Counted from the first letter of the stretch, positions 1-9,202 are shown. The stretch: 64,000 nt of DNA from Betaproteobacteria bacterium (GCA_016861105.1 BOKS01000002.1:248001-312000); one strand, 5' to 3'. Program-made: numbers and translations. The notes: a model not told the origin generated them from the sequence alone.

Positions 1-1494
1 GCCGGCCGCCGCCCGCCGCACGTCGCGCAGCGACGCGTCGACGGCCGCGCCGTCGCGCGTGCGGCGCAGCGCCGCCAGCCGATCGACCTGCGCCTGCGCG
101 CCGGCCTCGTCGTAGGGGTGGAACTCGACGTTCGGCGCCTCGTCGTCGCTGCGGTAGCAGTTGACGCCGACCTTGCGCAGGCGGCCGGCGTCGAGGTCGC
201 GCTGGCGCCGGTACGCCTGCGCCGACACCCGCGCCTGGATCGCGCCCGACGCCACCAGCGCCACGATGCCGCCGGCCGCGTCGGTCTCGGCGACGATCCG
301 CGCCATCGCGGCGCGCATCTGGTTGGTGAGGGTCTCGACGTAGTACGAGCCGCCCAGCGGGTCGACGGTGTCCGCGAGGCCCATCTCCTCGACGAGGAGC
401 TGCATCGTGCGCAGCGAGATGCGCTGCGCGTGCTCGCTGGGGATCGTGTAGGCCTCGTCGTAGCAGCACAGCGCCATCGTCTGCGCGCCCGACAGCGCGC
501 TGACGAGCGCGTAGTACGCGCCGCGCACGATGTTGAGCTCGGGCTGCTCGAGCGTCAGGCCGCCGCCGCCGCCGCCGGCGATCATCCGCATCCACATCGA
601 CGACGGCTTGCGCGGCGCATAGCGGTCGCGGACGATCTGCGCCCACAGGCCGCGCCCGGCGCGGAACTTCGCCACCTGCTCGAACAGGTTGCCGAAGATG
701 TTGAAGTTGAACGACAGGCGACCGGCGAACTCGTCGATCGGCAGCCCGCGGCGCAGCACCTCGTCCGCGTACGCGCAGGCGATGCAGAAGGCGTAGGCCA
801 TCTCCTGCGCCGGGTTCGCGCCCGACTCGCGGATGTGGTAGCCGCACACCGACACCGGGCTGTACTTCGGCGCGTGCACCGCGCAGTACTCGATGGTGTC
901 GCCGACCAGCCGCACGGAGGGTCCGACCGGGAAGATCCACGTGCCGCGGCCGATGAACTCCTTCAGGATGTCGTTCTGCGCCGTGCCGCGCAGCGTGCGC
1001 AGGTCGAAGCCGCGCCGCTGCGCCATCGCGAGGTACATCGCGATCAGGATCGCCGCCGAGCCGTTGATCGTCAGCGACACCGTGATCCGCTCGAGGTCGA
1101 TGCCGTCGAAGGCGACCTCGAGGTCGCGCAGCGAGTCGACCGCCATGCCGACGCGCCCGACCTCGCCCTCGGCGAGGGGGTCGTCGGAGTCGAGGCCGCA
1201 CTGCGTCGGCAGGTCGAACGCGACGTTGAGCCCGGTCTGGCCGTTGGCGATCAGGTAGCGGAAGCGGGCGTTGGTGTCGGCCGCGTCGCCGAAGCCGGTG
1301 TACTGGCGCATCGTCCACGGCTGCCGGCGGTACATCAGCGGGTGGATGCCGCGCGTGAACGGGTACTCGCCGGGCCGTCCGAGCATCGCCCAGCCGCCGC
1401 TCGACTCGACGTCGTCGGCGGTGTACAGCGGCTGGACGGCGAGCCCGGACTCGTTGACCACCGGCGCGACGCCTTCGGGAAGCGGTGCGTTCAT
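1..1494 (-). CDS. B12-dependent acyl-CoA mutase, large subunit (methylmalonyl-CoA mutase family), 3' end cut by window
   Basis: Catalytic TIM-barrel subunit that would isomerise a branched acyl-CoA with adenosylcobalamin. 498 residues are visible, nearly the full 530-560 of split mutases; the C-terminus lies beyond base 1. Family segments are clear: WTMRQYTGFG, VAFDLPTQ, QNDILKEF, PSVRLV and GYHIRESGA, including the Tyr, Gln, Arg and His that contact substrate in methylmalonyl-CoA mutase. Two segments deviate: where the family usually has an HTQTSG-like stretch there is RMIAGGGGGGLTL, and the usual LHTNSYDEA is MALCCYDEA. The Tyr and Ala at the 2-hydroxyisobutyryl-CoA mutase diagnostic sites (RQY, VAFD) argue against that enzyme. 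The ATG overlaps the small-subunit stop (ATGA). Family call is firm; substrate unknown. Confidence 0.9.
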   Translation of the reverse strand, partial: MNAPLPEGVAPVVNESGLAVQPLYTADDVESSGGWAMLGRPGEYPFTRGIHPLMYRRQPWTMRQYTGFGDAADTNARFRYLIANGQTGLNVAFDLPTQCGLDSDDPLAEGEVGRVGMAVDSLRDLEVAFDGIDLERITVSLTINGSAAILIAMYLAMAQRRGFDLRTLRGTAQNDILKEFIGRGTWIFPVGPSVRLVGDTIEYCAVHAPKYSPVSVCGYHIRESGANPAQEMAYAFCIACAYADEVLRRGLPIDEFAGRLSFNFNIFGNLFEQVAKFRAGRGLWAQIVRDRYAPRKPSSMWMRMIAGGGGGGLTLEQPELNIVRGAYYALVSALSGAQTMALCCYDEAYTIPSEHAQRISLRTMQLLVEEMGLADTVDPLGGSYYVETLTNQMRAAMARIVAETDAAGGIVALVASGAIQARVSAQAYRRQRDLDAGRLRKVGVNCYRSDDEAPNVEFHPYDEAGAQAQVDRLAALRRTRDGAAVDASLRDVRRAAAG

Positions 1495-1901
1495 CGGACG
1501 CGGGCCTCGATGAAGGAAGTGATGTCGTCCAGGCGCGAGCCGGTCGGGAAGACGCCGGCGAAGCCCAGCGCGCGCAGGTCGTCGTGGTCCTGCCGCGGCA
1601 GGTTGCCGCCGATGATCCAGAGCCTGTCGGCGAGGCCCGCCTCTGCGAGCAGCGGCGCGAGGCGCCGGCAGAACGCGACGTGCGATCCCGCGAGGCTGGA
1701 GAGCGCGATCACGTCGACGTCCTCCTCCAGCGCGATGCGCGCCACCTGCTCGGGCGTCTGCCGCAGCCCGGTGTAGATCACTTCCATGCCGGCGTCGAGG
1801 AGGGCGCGCGCGACGACCTTCGCGCCCTGGTCGTGGCCGTCGAGGCCGGGCTTGGCCAGCACGACGCGGATCGGCCGCGCGCGGCCGGGCGGGGCGCTCA
1901 T
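1491..1901 (-). CDS. Cobalamin-binding small subunit of acyl-CoA mutase
   Basis: A 136-residue B12-binding domain that pairs with the large subunit encoded directly downstream. It has the base-off cobalamin motif: KPGLDGHDQGAKVVA (DxHxxG with the lower-ligand His), then ALSSLAGSH and IIGGNLP, which match the SxL and GG parts of the fold. The size equals that of stand-alone small subunits of split mutases. The ATG overlaps the TGA of the acyl-CoA dehydrogenase upstream and its own TGA overlaps the large-subunit ATG, so the three genes are translationally coupled. No MeaB-type G-protein chaperone gene is seen in the window. Confidence 0.93.
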   Translation of the reverse strand: MSAPPGRARPIRVVLAKPGLDGHDQGAKVVARALLDAGMEVIYTGLRQTPEQVARIALEEDVDVIALSSLAGSHVAFCRRLAPLLAEAGLADRLWIIGGNLPRQDHDDLRALGFAGVFPTGSRLDDITSFIEARVR

Positions 1902-3031
1902 GAGGTCACCTCCTTGGCGATGACCAGCTTCAGGATCTCGCTGGTGCCGCCGCCGATCAGCGTGAAGCGGACGTCGCGCAGGTACCGCTGCACCGGGTAC
2001 TCCATCGCGTAGCCGTAGGAGGCCAGCACGCGTGCGGCCTGGTCGCAGATGCGCGCCGCGGCCTCGGTCGCGAACAACTTCGCCATCGCGGCCTGCGCGT
2101 GGTGGGGCAGGCCGGCGCCGTGGCACCACGCGGCGTAGCGGACGAGGTGCAGTGCCGCCTCGTAGTCGGTCGCCATGTCCGCCAGCTTGAGCTGGATCGC
2201 CTGGAAACGCGCAATCGGCTTGCCGAACTGGCGGCGCTCGCCGGCGTAGCGCGCCGCCTCGTCGAGCGCGGCGCGGGCGACGCCGAGCGCCATCGCGCCC
2301 GTGACGACGCGGATCTCGGCGAGCGTGCGCCGCAGGTGCGCCTCGCCGTCGCCTTCCTCGCGCGAGAGGCGGTGCGAGTCGGGCACGAAGCAGCCGTCGA
2401 GCGCGAGCTCCGAAGTCGGCAGCGCCCACACGCCCATCTTCTCGATCGCGCGGCCCACGTGCAGGCCCGCGGTCCCGCGCTCGACCAGGAAGATCGTGAG
2501 GCGGCGCTCGGCGCCCGCGCGCGCGAAGACCGTGAAGAAGTCCGCCACCGGCGCCGCCGTCACCCACGTCTTGCGGCCGTCGAGGACGTAGCCGCCGTCG
2601 ACCTTGCGCGCCGTGGTCGCGATGCCGTCGAGGTCCGACCCCGCGTCCGGCTCGGTCATGCAGATCGCCCCGATGCGCCGGCCGGCGAGCGCGGGACGGA
2701 ACAGCCGCTCGCGGAGCTCCGCGCCGCCGAGCAGGTGCAGGAACTTGGTGCCCATCAGCGCCTGCATCGCCGCGCAGGCGGCGAGCGACATCGAGCCGCG
2801 GGCGATCTCCGCGAGGGCGAGGCAGAACGTCGCGAGGTCGAGCCCGAGTCCGCCATCGCCCTCCGGGTAGCGCATCCCGTAGAAACCGAGCGCCCCGAGC
2901 CGCTCGACGAGCTCGCGCGGATACGCGTGCGCCGCGTCGAGCGCCGCCGCCCGCGGCACGACTTCGGCGTCGACGAACCGCGCGAACGTCTCGCGGATCT
3001 GCGCCTGCTCGGGCGTGAGCGCGAAGTCCAT
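1898..3031 (-). CDS. Acyl-CoA dehydrogenase
   Basis: FAD-dependent alpha,beta-dehydrogenation of an acyl-CoA, passing electrons to electron-transfer flavoprotein. 377 residues, the usual family length. The N-terminal helical domain starts MDFALTPEQAQIRETFARFV; the signature CMTEPDAGSDLDGI lies near residues 120-135; the C-terminal helical domain has RRQFGKPIARFQAIQ and YPVQRYLRDVRFTLIGGGTS. The residue where many members carry the catalytic Glu is in the YPVQRYLRD/GGGTSEI segment. It is the first gene after the repeat-filled gap and is coupled to the mutase genes, so it probably works one step from the mutase in the same acid-degradation pathway. Confidence 0.92.
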   Translation of the reverse strand: MDFALTPEQAQIRETFARFVDAEVVPRAAALDAAHAYPRELVERLGALGFYGMRYPEGDGGLGLDLATFCLALAEIARGSMSLAACAAMQALMGTKFLHLLGGAELRERLFRPALAGRRIGAICMTEPDAGSDLDGIATTARKVDGGYVLDGRKTWVTAAPVADFFTVFARAGAERRLTIFLVERGTAGLHVGRAIEKMGVWALPTSELALDGCFVPDSHRLSREEGDGEAHLRRTLAEIRVVTGAMALGVARAALDEAARYAGERRQFGKPIARFQAIQLKLADMATDYEAALHLVRYAAWCHGAGLPHHAQAAMAKLFATEAAARICDQAARVLASYGYAMEYPVQRYLRDVRFTLIGGGTSEILKLVIAKEVTS

Positions 3032-3854
3032 CAGGCGGTGCGTCCGGTCCGCGGGCCGACGTCCACGCCGGACGCGTCTTCGTTCGCGCGCGGAGCGTCG
3101 TCGTGGAAGGCGGCGTCCTCGGCCCCGCGCGGGGCGTCGACGCCGGCCATCGCGTCGTCGTCCCCGCGCAGGGCGTCGCCGCCGACCACGATTTCGTCGT
3201 CCCCGCGCAGGGCGTCGCCGCCGACCATCGCTTCGCCGTCCCCGCGCAGGGCGTTGGCGCCGACCATCGCTTCGTCGTCCCCGCGCAGGGCGTCGCCGCC
3301 GACCATCGCTTCGTCGTCCCCGCGCAGGGCGTCGCCGCCGACCACGATTTCGTCATCCCCGCGCAGGGCGTCGGCGCCGACCATGATTTCGTCGTCCCCG
3401 CGCAGGGCGTCGGCGCCGACCATGATTTCGTCGTCCCCGCGCAGGCGGGGACCCAGTGTCTTTCCTCCGACACGCCACCGCACCCCGCCTCGCGCACGAC
3501 GCTGGGCTCCCGCCTGCGCGCGAACGACGACGCAGGGGTGGCACCGCCGCATCCCGCGTCGCGAACGACGCTGGGTCCCCGCCTGCGCGGGGACGACGGC
3601 GCGGGGCTGCGCGGGGACGGCGACACGGGCCTGCGCGGGGACGGCGACACGGGCCTGCGCGGGAGCGACGACGAACGGAAGGCGCCGCCGCATCCCACGT
3701 CGCGCACCACGCCGGGTTCCCGCGCGCGCGGCAACGACGGCACGACGCCGGCAGGGCACGCTGCCCCGATCGCCGGCGCGAGCGTCGGGCGCGCGTGCGA
3801 GGTTCACGTCCCGCGACGGCCGGGCACTTGCGACGGCGGAGGATCGGAGGCGCA
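3032..3854. repeat. Intergenic REP-type repeat region (about 0.8 kb, non-coding)
   Basis: The gap between the acyl-CoA dehydrogenase and hyuB holds no believable gene. It is filled with copies and fragments of a palindromic repeat with core TCCCCGCGCAGGCGGGGA, in both orientations: about 3434-3451 in one direction, 3574-3592 inverted, and partial copies at 3601-3665. Such REP palindromes are common between genes of Gram-negative bacteria and stay open in all frames, which creates long spurious reading frames here. Insertion inside an apparently co-directional gene set suggests the downstream mutase genes may need their own promoter; I could not pick one out with confidence. Confidence 0.8.
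3157..3429. repeat. 39-bp tandem repeat, seven units
   Basis: Seven head-to-tail 39-bp units start at 3157, 3196, 3235, 3274, 3313, 3352 and 3391. Each begins GTCGTCCCCGCGCAGGGCGT and ends GACCAYSRYTTC; units differ at only a few positions. A weaker eighth copy precedes them (about 3117-3156), and a full REP palindrome follows at 3430. The unit is one arm of the REP plus about 20 bp, so the array looks like an amplified REP fragment. 39 bp is 13 codons, which explains the repeating but implausible peptides in every frame. There are no unique spacers, so it is not CRISPR. Confidence 0.9.
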
Positions 3855-5528
3855 TCAGTCCTGGAGCCCGTAGACGTCGCGCGCCGCTTCGCGCGAGATC
3901 ACGCCGTCGCGCACTTCGTCGCGCAGTCGCGCGCGGTCGCGCCGCCGCGGATCGCCCCAGCCGCCGCCGCCGCCGGCCTGCTGGTGGTAGAGCGTGCCCT
4001 TCGGCACGCCGGTGATCAGGTCCTTGTTGCGCGGCACGACCGTGCGCCCGTCCGGATAGGTGAGCCGGATGAAGTTGAGCGTGCCCTCGCCGCCGCCGAA
4101 CAGGCCGAACGCGGGCTCGACGTCGCCGTCGCCGAAGGTGACGAGCTGGGTGTCGTCCGAGCCGATCAGGAACTTCGTCTCGACGCCGAGCCCGCCGCGC
4201 CACTGGCCGGCGCCGGCCGAGTCCGCGAGGTACTCGTGCTGCAGCAGCCGGTGCGGCGTCTGCAGTTCGAACATCTCGTAGTCCTGGTCGAGCAGCCCGC
4301 CGGAGGCGTCGATCATGCCGATGTGGTCGTAGCCGTCGCAGCCGTCGAGCGCGCCCGAGCCGCCCTTGAGGCCCATGAAGCCGATGTCCACGTACTTCTC
4401 GCCCCGCGCGGGGTCGACGCCGGTGGTGAGCGAGCACAGCAGGTTGTTCCATCCGGCCGTGACCCGCCCGGGCAGCGCCGGGGCGAGGGCGCGCTGGATC
4501 GCGTCCGCGTTCGGCGGGCACAGGTGGTTGCCGAAGGTCGTCGCCTTCGGGTAGGCGGCGTTGAGGATCGTCCCCTCGGGGATGACGATCTCGATGGGCT
4601 CGACCATCCCCTCGTTGTGCGGGATGTCGGGGTTGATCATCTGCAGCAGCGTGAGGATCGTCGCCGACGCGCTCGACGTGAACGTGCCGTTGACGAATCC
4701 GTCGGTCTGCCGGTCGGTGCGCGAGTAGTCGAAGCGGATGGCGCGGTCGGACACGTCGATGTCGACGCGGATCGTGAACCGCGACCCCTCGTGGCGCCCG
4801 TCGTAGTGGACCCGCCCCTCGCCGGCGTAGCGCCCGTTGGGGATCTTGCCGATCTCGGCCTCCATCATCCGGCGCGTCGCCGCGAACAGTGCGTCGCGGT
4901 GCGCCTCGAAGTGCGCGCGGCCGTACTTCGCGAGCAGCGCGAGGAAGCGGCGCTCGCCGATGGTCGCCGCGCCGATCTGCGCCTGCAGGTCGTGGCGGAC
5001 GATGTCGAAGCGGATGTTCGCGAGGATCAGCTCCCAGACGTCGCGGCGCAGCCGGCCCTTCTCGACGACCTTGACGGCGGGGATGCGCAACGCCTCCTGC
5101 CAGACCTCGGTCGCGTTGGGGTTGTAGCCGCCGGCGACGGCGCCGCCGATGTCGGCCTGGTGGCCCTTCACCGCGGTCCAGGCGACGAGCTCGCCGTCGG
5201 CGAACACCGGCTTGAACACGGCGACGTCGTTGTTCTGGTTGCCCAGGCTGAACACGTCGTTGTGGAGGATGACGTCGCCGGGATGAAGGTCGCCCGAGAA
5301 CGCCTGCGCGAGGTGCTTGCAGACCGGGGCGAGGGAGAACGCGAGGATCGGCAGGTTCTCGGTCTGCTCGAGCATGCGCCCCTGCGCGTCGTAGAGGCCG
5401 GTCACGAAGTCCTTGGCCTCGCAGAGGATCGGCGAGCGCGTGGTCTGCTGCATCGCGATGCTCATCTCGTCGGTGATCGACTTGAACGTGCGCGCGTACA
5501 CGGACAGCAGGATGGGATCGATCTTCAT
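3855..5528 (-). CDS. hyuB: Hydantoinase B / oxoprolinase family protein (HyuB)
   Basis: Second subunit of an ATP-dependent hydantoinase/oxoprolinase-type enzyme or of a related ketone carboxylase. 557 residues, full length for HyuB (about 550-580). It starts MKIDPILLSVYARTFKSITD and carries the family segments ILHNDVFSLGNQNNDVAVFKP, AWTAVKGHQADIGG and GGGGGWGDP near the end. The ATG overlaps the hyuA stop, so the two are coupled and likely form a heteromer. Substrates in this family range from N-methylhydantoin and 5-oxoproline to caprolactam, acetone and acetophenone, so sequence alone does not give the substrate. The neighbouring CoA ligase, thiolase-like and mutase genes favour a carboxylic acid or ketone route. 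REP elements begin right after the stop. Confidence 0.88.
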   Translation of the reverse strand: MKIDPILLSVYARTFKSITDEMSIAMQQTTRSPILCEAKDFVTGLYDAQGRMLEQTENLPILAFSLAPVCKHLAQAFSGDLHPGDVILHNDVFSLGNQNNDVAVFKPVFADGELVAWTAVKGHQADIGGAVAGGYNPNATEVWQEALRIPAVKVVEKGRLRRDVWELILANIRFDIVRHDLQAQIGAATIGERRFLALLAKYGRAHFEAHRDALFAATRRMMEAEIGKIPNGRYAGEGRVHYDGRHEGSRFTIRVDIDVSDRAIRFDYSRTDRQTDGFVNGTFTSSASATILTLLQMINPDIPHNEGMVEPIEIVIPEGTILNAAYPKATTFGNHLCPPNADAIQRALAPALPGRVTAGWNNLLCSLTTGVDPARGEKYVDIGFMGLKGGSGALDGCDGYDHIGMIDASGGLLDQDYEMFELQTPHRLLQHEYLADSAGAGQWRGGLGVETKFLIGSDDTQLVTFGDGDVEPAFGLFGGGEGTLNFIRLTYPDGRTVVPRNKDLITGVPKGTLYHQQAGGGGGWGDPRRRDRARLRDEVRDGVISREAARDVYGLQD

Positions 5529-7654
5529 GCGGCGAGCGCTCCTTCGCGGGCGCGGTCGAGGCCGGCCACCAGGTCCTCGCGGCCCTTGCGGTGCAGGACG
5601 AGCGAGCCCTGGCGGTCGACGATCGCGTCCCAGCCGGCGGTGAGCACGACGGCGGTGGTCACCGACTCGACGATCGCGGGACCGGCGACGCGCTGGCCGT
5701 GCGCGAGGCGATGGCCGTCGTACACCGGGACGCGGCGGAACGCGCCGTCCTCCGGCACGTACGCGTCGCGGTGGCCCTTCTGCGCGCGCGCGGCCGGGGC
5801 GTCGCACCAGGGCTCGTCGGCCGGCGCGGGGCGTTCGACCGCGCCCACCGACTGGACGCGCAGGTTGATGATCTCGACGCTCGCGCGCTCGTCCTCCAGC
5901 GAGTAGCCGTAGCGGCGGTTGTGCTCGCGGTGGAAGCGCGCGGCGATCGCGTCCGCGTCGCCCGCGGCGAGCGCCTCCGGCGGCACCTCCACGCCCACCT
6001 CGTGGTACTGCTTGACGTAGCGGCAGTCGAGCGTGACCGCGTGGCGGCGGCGATCGGGCGCAATGCCCTCGTCGGCGAGCTGGCGGTCGCCGTCCGCGAT
6101 CATCGCGTCGACCAGCGCGCGCAGCCGCGGCCAGTCCGGCGCGGCGAGCGGGGCGACGAACGTGCGCACGTGGTCGTGCCGCAGGTCCGAGAGCAGCATG
6201 CCCATCGCGCACAGCACCGACGCGGCGCGCGGCACGATCTGCAGCGGGATCTCGAGCTCGTTGCAGATCTGGCAGGCGTGGATCGGTCCGGCGCCTCCGG
6301 CGGCCACGAAGGGGAACTCGCGCGGGTCCCAGCCGCGCTTGATGGTCACCTCGCGCACGCCCTGCGCCATGTTGTTGCAGACCACGCGGAACATGCCGGC
6401 CGCCGCGTCCTCGACGGACAGCCCCATCGGCTCCGCCACGTGGCGCCGGATGGCCTCGCGCGCCGCCGCCGCGTCGAGGCGCATGCGGCCGCCGGCGAAG
6501 TACAGCGGGTCGAGGTAGCCCAGCACGAGGTTCGCGTCGGTGGACGTCGGCAGCGTGCCGCCGCGGCCGTAGCACGCCGGACCCGGATCCGCACCGGCGC
6601 TGTGCGGGCCCATCCGCAGCAGGCCGCCCGCGTCCAGCCAGCCGATCGACCCGCCGCCGGCGCCGATCGTGTGGATGTCGAGCATCGGCAGCGCGATGCG
6701 GTGGCGGGCGATCTCGCCGTCGTTCACCAGCAGCGGCGCGCCGACCGCGGCCGAGGCCTCGAAGCTCGTGCCGCCCATGTCGGTGGTGATCGCCCGCTGG
6801 TGGCCGAGCGCCTGCGCGTGCGCGAGGCCCGCCGCGGGGCCGCCGGCCGGGCCGGACAGCAGCGTGCGCGCGGGGCTGGCGCGGGCGACCTGAGGCGACA
6901 TCACGCCGCCGTTGCTCTGCATGATCAGCAGGCTCCCCCGGAACCCGGCGGCGGCCAGCCGCTCGACCAGCCGCTCGACGTAGCGGTTGAGCTTCGGCCC
7001 GACGTAGGCATCCAGCGCCGTCGTCGACACGCGGTCGTAGAAGCGGATCGACGGCAGCAGCGTCGACGAGACCGACAGGAAGGCCCCGGGGAGCGCCTCG
7101 CGCACCCGCGCGGCGACCGCCTCCTCGTGCGCGGGGTTGGCCCACGCGTGCATGAAGCAGATGGCCACGGCCTCGACGCCCTCGCTGCGCAGCTGCGCGA
7201 GCGCGGCGTCGACCTGCGCGAAGTCGGGCGGCTCGACCTCGGCCCCCGCGCGGTCGAGCCGGCCGGCGAGCCCGATCCGGAGGTGGCGCGGCACCAGCGG
7301 CGCGACGTTGGTGTACGTGTTGTCGTACTGCTTCTCGCGCACGCCGCGGCGCATCTCGAGGGCGTCGCGCACGCCGTGCGTCGTCAGCAGCGCGGAGCGC
7401 GCCCCGGTGTGCGTGAGGGTCGCGTTCGTCGCCACGGTGGTGCCGTGCACGATCGTGCCGATCGCCGCCACGAAGGCCTGCGGCGGCGTGCCGCACAGCG
7501 CTGCGAGCTCGTGCAGGCCGTCGACGACCGCCACCGACGGATCGTCCGGCGTCGACAGCACCTTGTGCAGCAGCGGCGGCGCGCCGTCGCGCGTGAGGAT
7601 GAAGTCGGTGAACGTGCCGCCGACGTCGATGCCGATCCGCATGCCCGTGCCCAT
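5525..7654 (-). CDS. hyuA: Hydantoinase A / oxoprolinase family protein (HyuA)
   Basis: ATP-binding subunit of the HyuAB-type enzyme; the actin-like fold phosphorylates the substrate carbonyl before hydrolysis or carboxylation. 709 residues, full length. It opens with the nucleotide-binding motif RIGIDVGGTFTDFILTRDG, then has GTTVATNATLTHTGARSALLT and a second phosphate loop, AITTDMGGTSFEAS, followed by GAGGGSIGW. I chose the ATG at 7654 because GGAG lies 7 bases upstream; a later in-frame ATG at 7642 is the alternative. It follows the CoA ligase gene by 21 bases and overlaps hyuB by 4. Whether it is a hydrolase or a carboxylase cannot be told from the sequence. Confidence 0.88.
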   Translation of the reverse strand: MGTGMRIGIDVGGTFTDFILTRDGAPPLLHKVLSTPDDPSVAVVDGLHELAALCGTPPQAFVAAIGTIVHGTTVATNATLTHTGARSALLTTHGVRDALEMRRGVREKQYDNTYTNVAPLVPRHLRIGLAGRLDRAGAEVEPPDFAQVDAALAQLRSEGVEAVAICFMHAWANPAHEEAVAARVREALPGAFLSVSSTLLPSIRFYDRVSTTALDAYVGPKLNRYVERLVERLAAAGFRGSLLIMQSNGGVMSPQVARASPARTLLSGPAGGPAAGLAHAQALGHQRAITTDMGGTSFEASAAVGAPLLVNDGEIARHRIALPMLDIHTIGAGGGSIGWLDAGGLLRMGPHSAGADPGPACYGRGGTLPTSTDANLVLGYLDPLYFAGGRMRLDAAAAREAIRRHVAEPMGLSVEDAAAGMFRVVCNNMAQGVREVTIKRGWDPREFPFVAAGGAGPIHACQICNELEIPLQIVPRAASVLCAMGMLLSDLRHDHVRTFVAPLAAPDWPRLRALVDAMIADGDRQLADEGIAPDRRRHAVTLDCRYVKQYHEVGVEVPPEALAAGDADAIAARFHREHNRRYGYSLEDERASVEIINLRVQSVGAVERPAPADEPWCDAPAARAQKGHRDAYVPEDGAFRRVPVYDGHRLAHGQRVAGPAIVESVTTAVVLTAGWDAIVDRQGSLVLHRKGREDLVAGLDRAREGALAA

Positions 7655-7675
7655 GCCGCGCGTCTCCTTCGCGTG

Positions 7676-9202
7676 TCAGGCCGGCCGCGCGAGCGGGTCG
7701 CGCGCGGCCATCCGTCTCAGTTCCTCGCGCTTGACCTTGCCCAGCGCGGTGCGGGGCAGCGCGTCGGCGATCACGACGTCGCGCGGATGCTTGTAGCGCG
7801 CGACGCGCCCCTCGAGCAGCGCGCACACGGCGTCGCGCGACAGCGCGCGGCCGGACGCGGGGACGATGACCGCGACCACGGCCTCGCCCCAGCGCTCGTC
7901 GGGCCGCCCGACCACCGCCACCTCCGCGATGTCCGGGCACTGCCCGAGCACGTTCTCGATCTCCGCCGGGTAGACGTTCTCGCCGCCGGAGATGATCACG
8001 TCGCGGCGCCGCCCGTCGACGTACAGCCAGCCGTCGGCGTCGGCGTGCGCGATGTCGCCGCTGCGGTACCAGCCGCCGGCGAGCGCCTCGGCGGTCTCGC
8101 GCGCACGGTTCCAGTACCCCTTCATCACGTTGCGGCCGCGCACCCACAGCTCGCCGCTCGCGCCGGGCGGCGCGTCGCGGCCCGCCTCGTCGACCACGCG
8201 CAGCTCGCAGTGCAGCGCCGCCTTGCCGATCGACCCGGGGTGCGCGGCCGCGTCCACGGCGCGCTGGTAGGCGGCGATCGGCGCGGTCTCGGTCGCGCCG
8301 TAGACCTGCAGCAGCGGCACGCCGCGGTGCAGGTTCCTGCGCACGAAGCCCGCGTCGATGATCGTCGAGCCGGTCGCGATGGCGCGCAGCCGCGACAGGT
8401 CGGCCGTCGCCCAGCCGGGCTCGCGCGCGAGGAGCTCGAGCTGCGCGGGCACCAGCACGGTCAGCGTCACGCCCTCGCGCACGATGGCCTCGACGGCCTC
8501 GGCCGGGTCGAACCGCGGATGGAGGACGACGGTGGCGCCGGCGTGCAGCGCGGGCAGCGTCTGGATGTTGAGGCCGCCGACGTGGAACAGCGGCAGCGTC
8601 GTCAGGACGACGTCCGCGCTGCACAGGTCGTGCATGTGCGCGCTGTTCACCGCGTTGTACAGAAGCGCGTCCTGCGCGTGCACCACGCCCTTCGGCGCGC
8701 CGGTCGACCCGGACGTGTAGCACAGCAGGACCGGCGCGTCGGCGGCGTCGTCGAGCGGGGCGACCGCCGGACCGCCGGCGGCCGCGAAGCGCTCCCAGGG
8801 CAGCCAGCCCGCGCGCGGCGCGCCCAGCGCGACCCGTGTCGCCGTCCCCGCCTCGGGCAGCGCGTCGACCGGCGCGACGAAGGGGTCGGCGGCCACCAGC
8901 ACGCGCGGGCGGCAGTCGGCGAGCAGTGCCTGGTGCTCCGCCGCGGCCAGGCGCCACGAGAGCGGCACGAACATCGCGCCCAGGCGCGCGCAGGCGAAGA
9001 GCAGGGCGATCTGCTCGGCGCCGTTGTAGCCCAGGTGCGCGACGCGGTCGCCGCGAGTCACGCCGGCGCCGGCGAGCGCGGAGGCGACGCGGGCGATCTC
9101 GCGCGCGAGATCCGCGTACGTCCAGCGCCGGCCGGGGCAGGCGAGCGCCGTCTTCGCCGGCGCGAACGCGGCCTGGACGTCGATCCAGCCTGCCAGGTCC
9201 AT
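7676..9202 (-). CDS. AMP-dependent acyl-CoA synthetase/ligase
   Basis: Activates a carboxylic acid to its CoA thioester through an acyl-adenylate. 508 residues from the chosen start. Family motifs: CYTSGSTGAPKGVVH (P-loop-like A3), YGATETAPIAAY (A5), GWYRSGDIAHADADGWLYVD (A7/A8), GGENVYPAEIENVL, and the C-terminal catalytic Lys in PRTALGKVKREEL. I chose ATG 9202 because GGAGGAGGGG sits just before it; an in-frame ATG at 9214 overlaps that site. It lies between the thiolase-like gene and hyuA on the same strand and presumably supplies the CoA thioesters used in this pathway. Substrate unknown. Confidence 0.9.
   Translation of the reverse strand: MDLAGWIDVQAAFAPAKTALACPGRRWTYADLAREIARVASALAGAGVTRGDRVAHLGYNGAEQIALLFACARLGAMFVPLSWRLAAAEHQALLADCRPRVLVAADPFVAPVDALPEAGTATRVALGAPRAGWLPWERFAAAGGPAVAPLDDAADAPVLLCYTSGSTGAPKGVVHAQDALLYNAVNSAHMHDLCSADVVLTTLPLFHVGGLNIQTLPALHAGATVVLHPRFDPAEAVEAIVREGVTLTVLVPAQLELLAREPGWATADLSRLRAIATGSTIIDAGFVRRNLHRGVPLLQVYGATETAPIAAYQRAVDAAAHPGSIGKAALHCELRVVDEAGRDAPPGASGELWVRGRNVMKGYWNRARETAEALAGGWYRSGDIAHADADGWLYVDGRRRDVIISGGENVYPAEIENVLGQCPDIAEVAVVGRPDERWGEAVVAVIVPASGRALSRDAVCALLEGRVARYKHPRDVVIADALPRTALGKVKREELRRMAARDPLARPA

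Noticed and set aside
1..1901. 2-hydroxyisobutyryl-CoA mutase (HcmAB), suggested by the 136-residue small subunit
   Set aside because: The diagnostic positions are Tyr (RQY) and Ala (VAFD), as in methylmalonyl-type mutases, rather than the Ile and Asp of HcmA.
3157..3429. Direct repeats as a possible CRISPR array
   Set aside because: Units are contiguous with no unique spacers, and no cas genes are nearby.
3103..3873. Long open frames across the repeat region giving PAQGVAADH-type peptide repeats
   Set aside because: The frames are open on both strands because the 39-bp unit is a multiple of three and stop-poor; the peptides are typical REP translations and have no start signals or family features.
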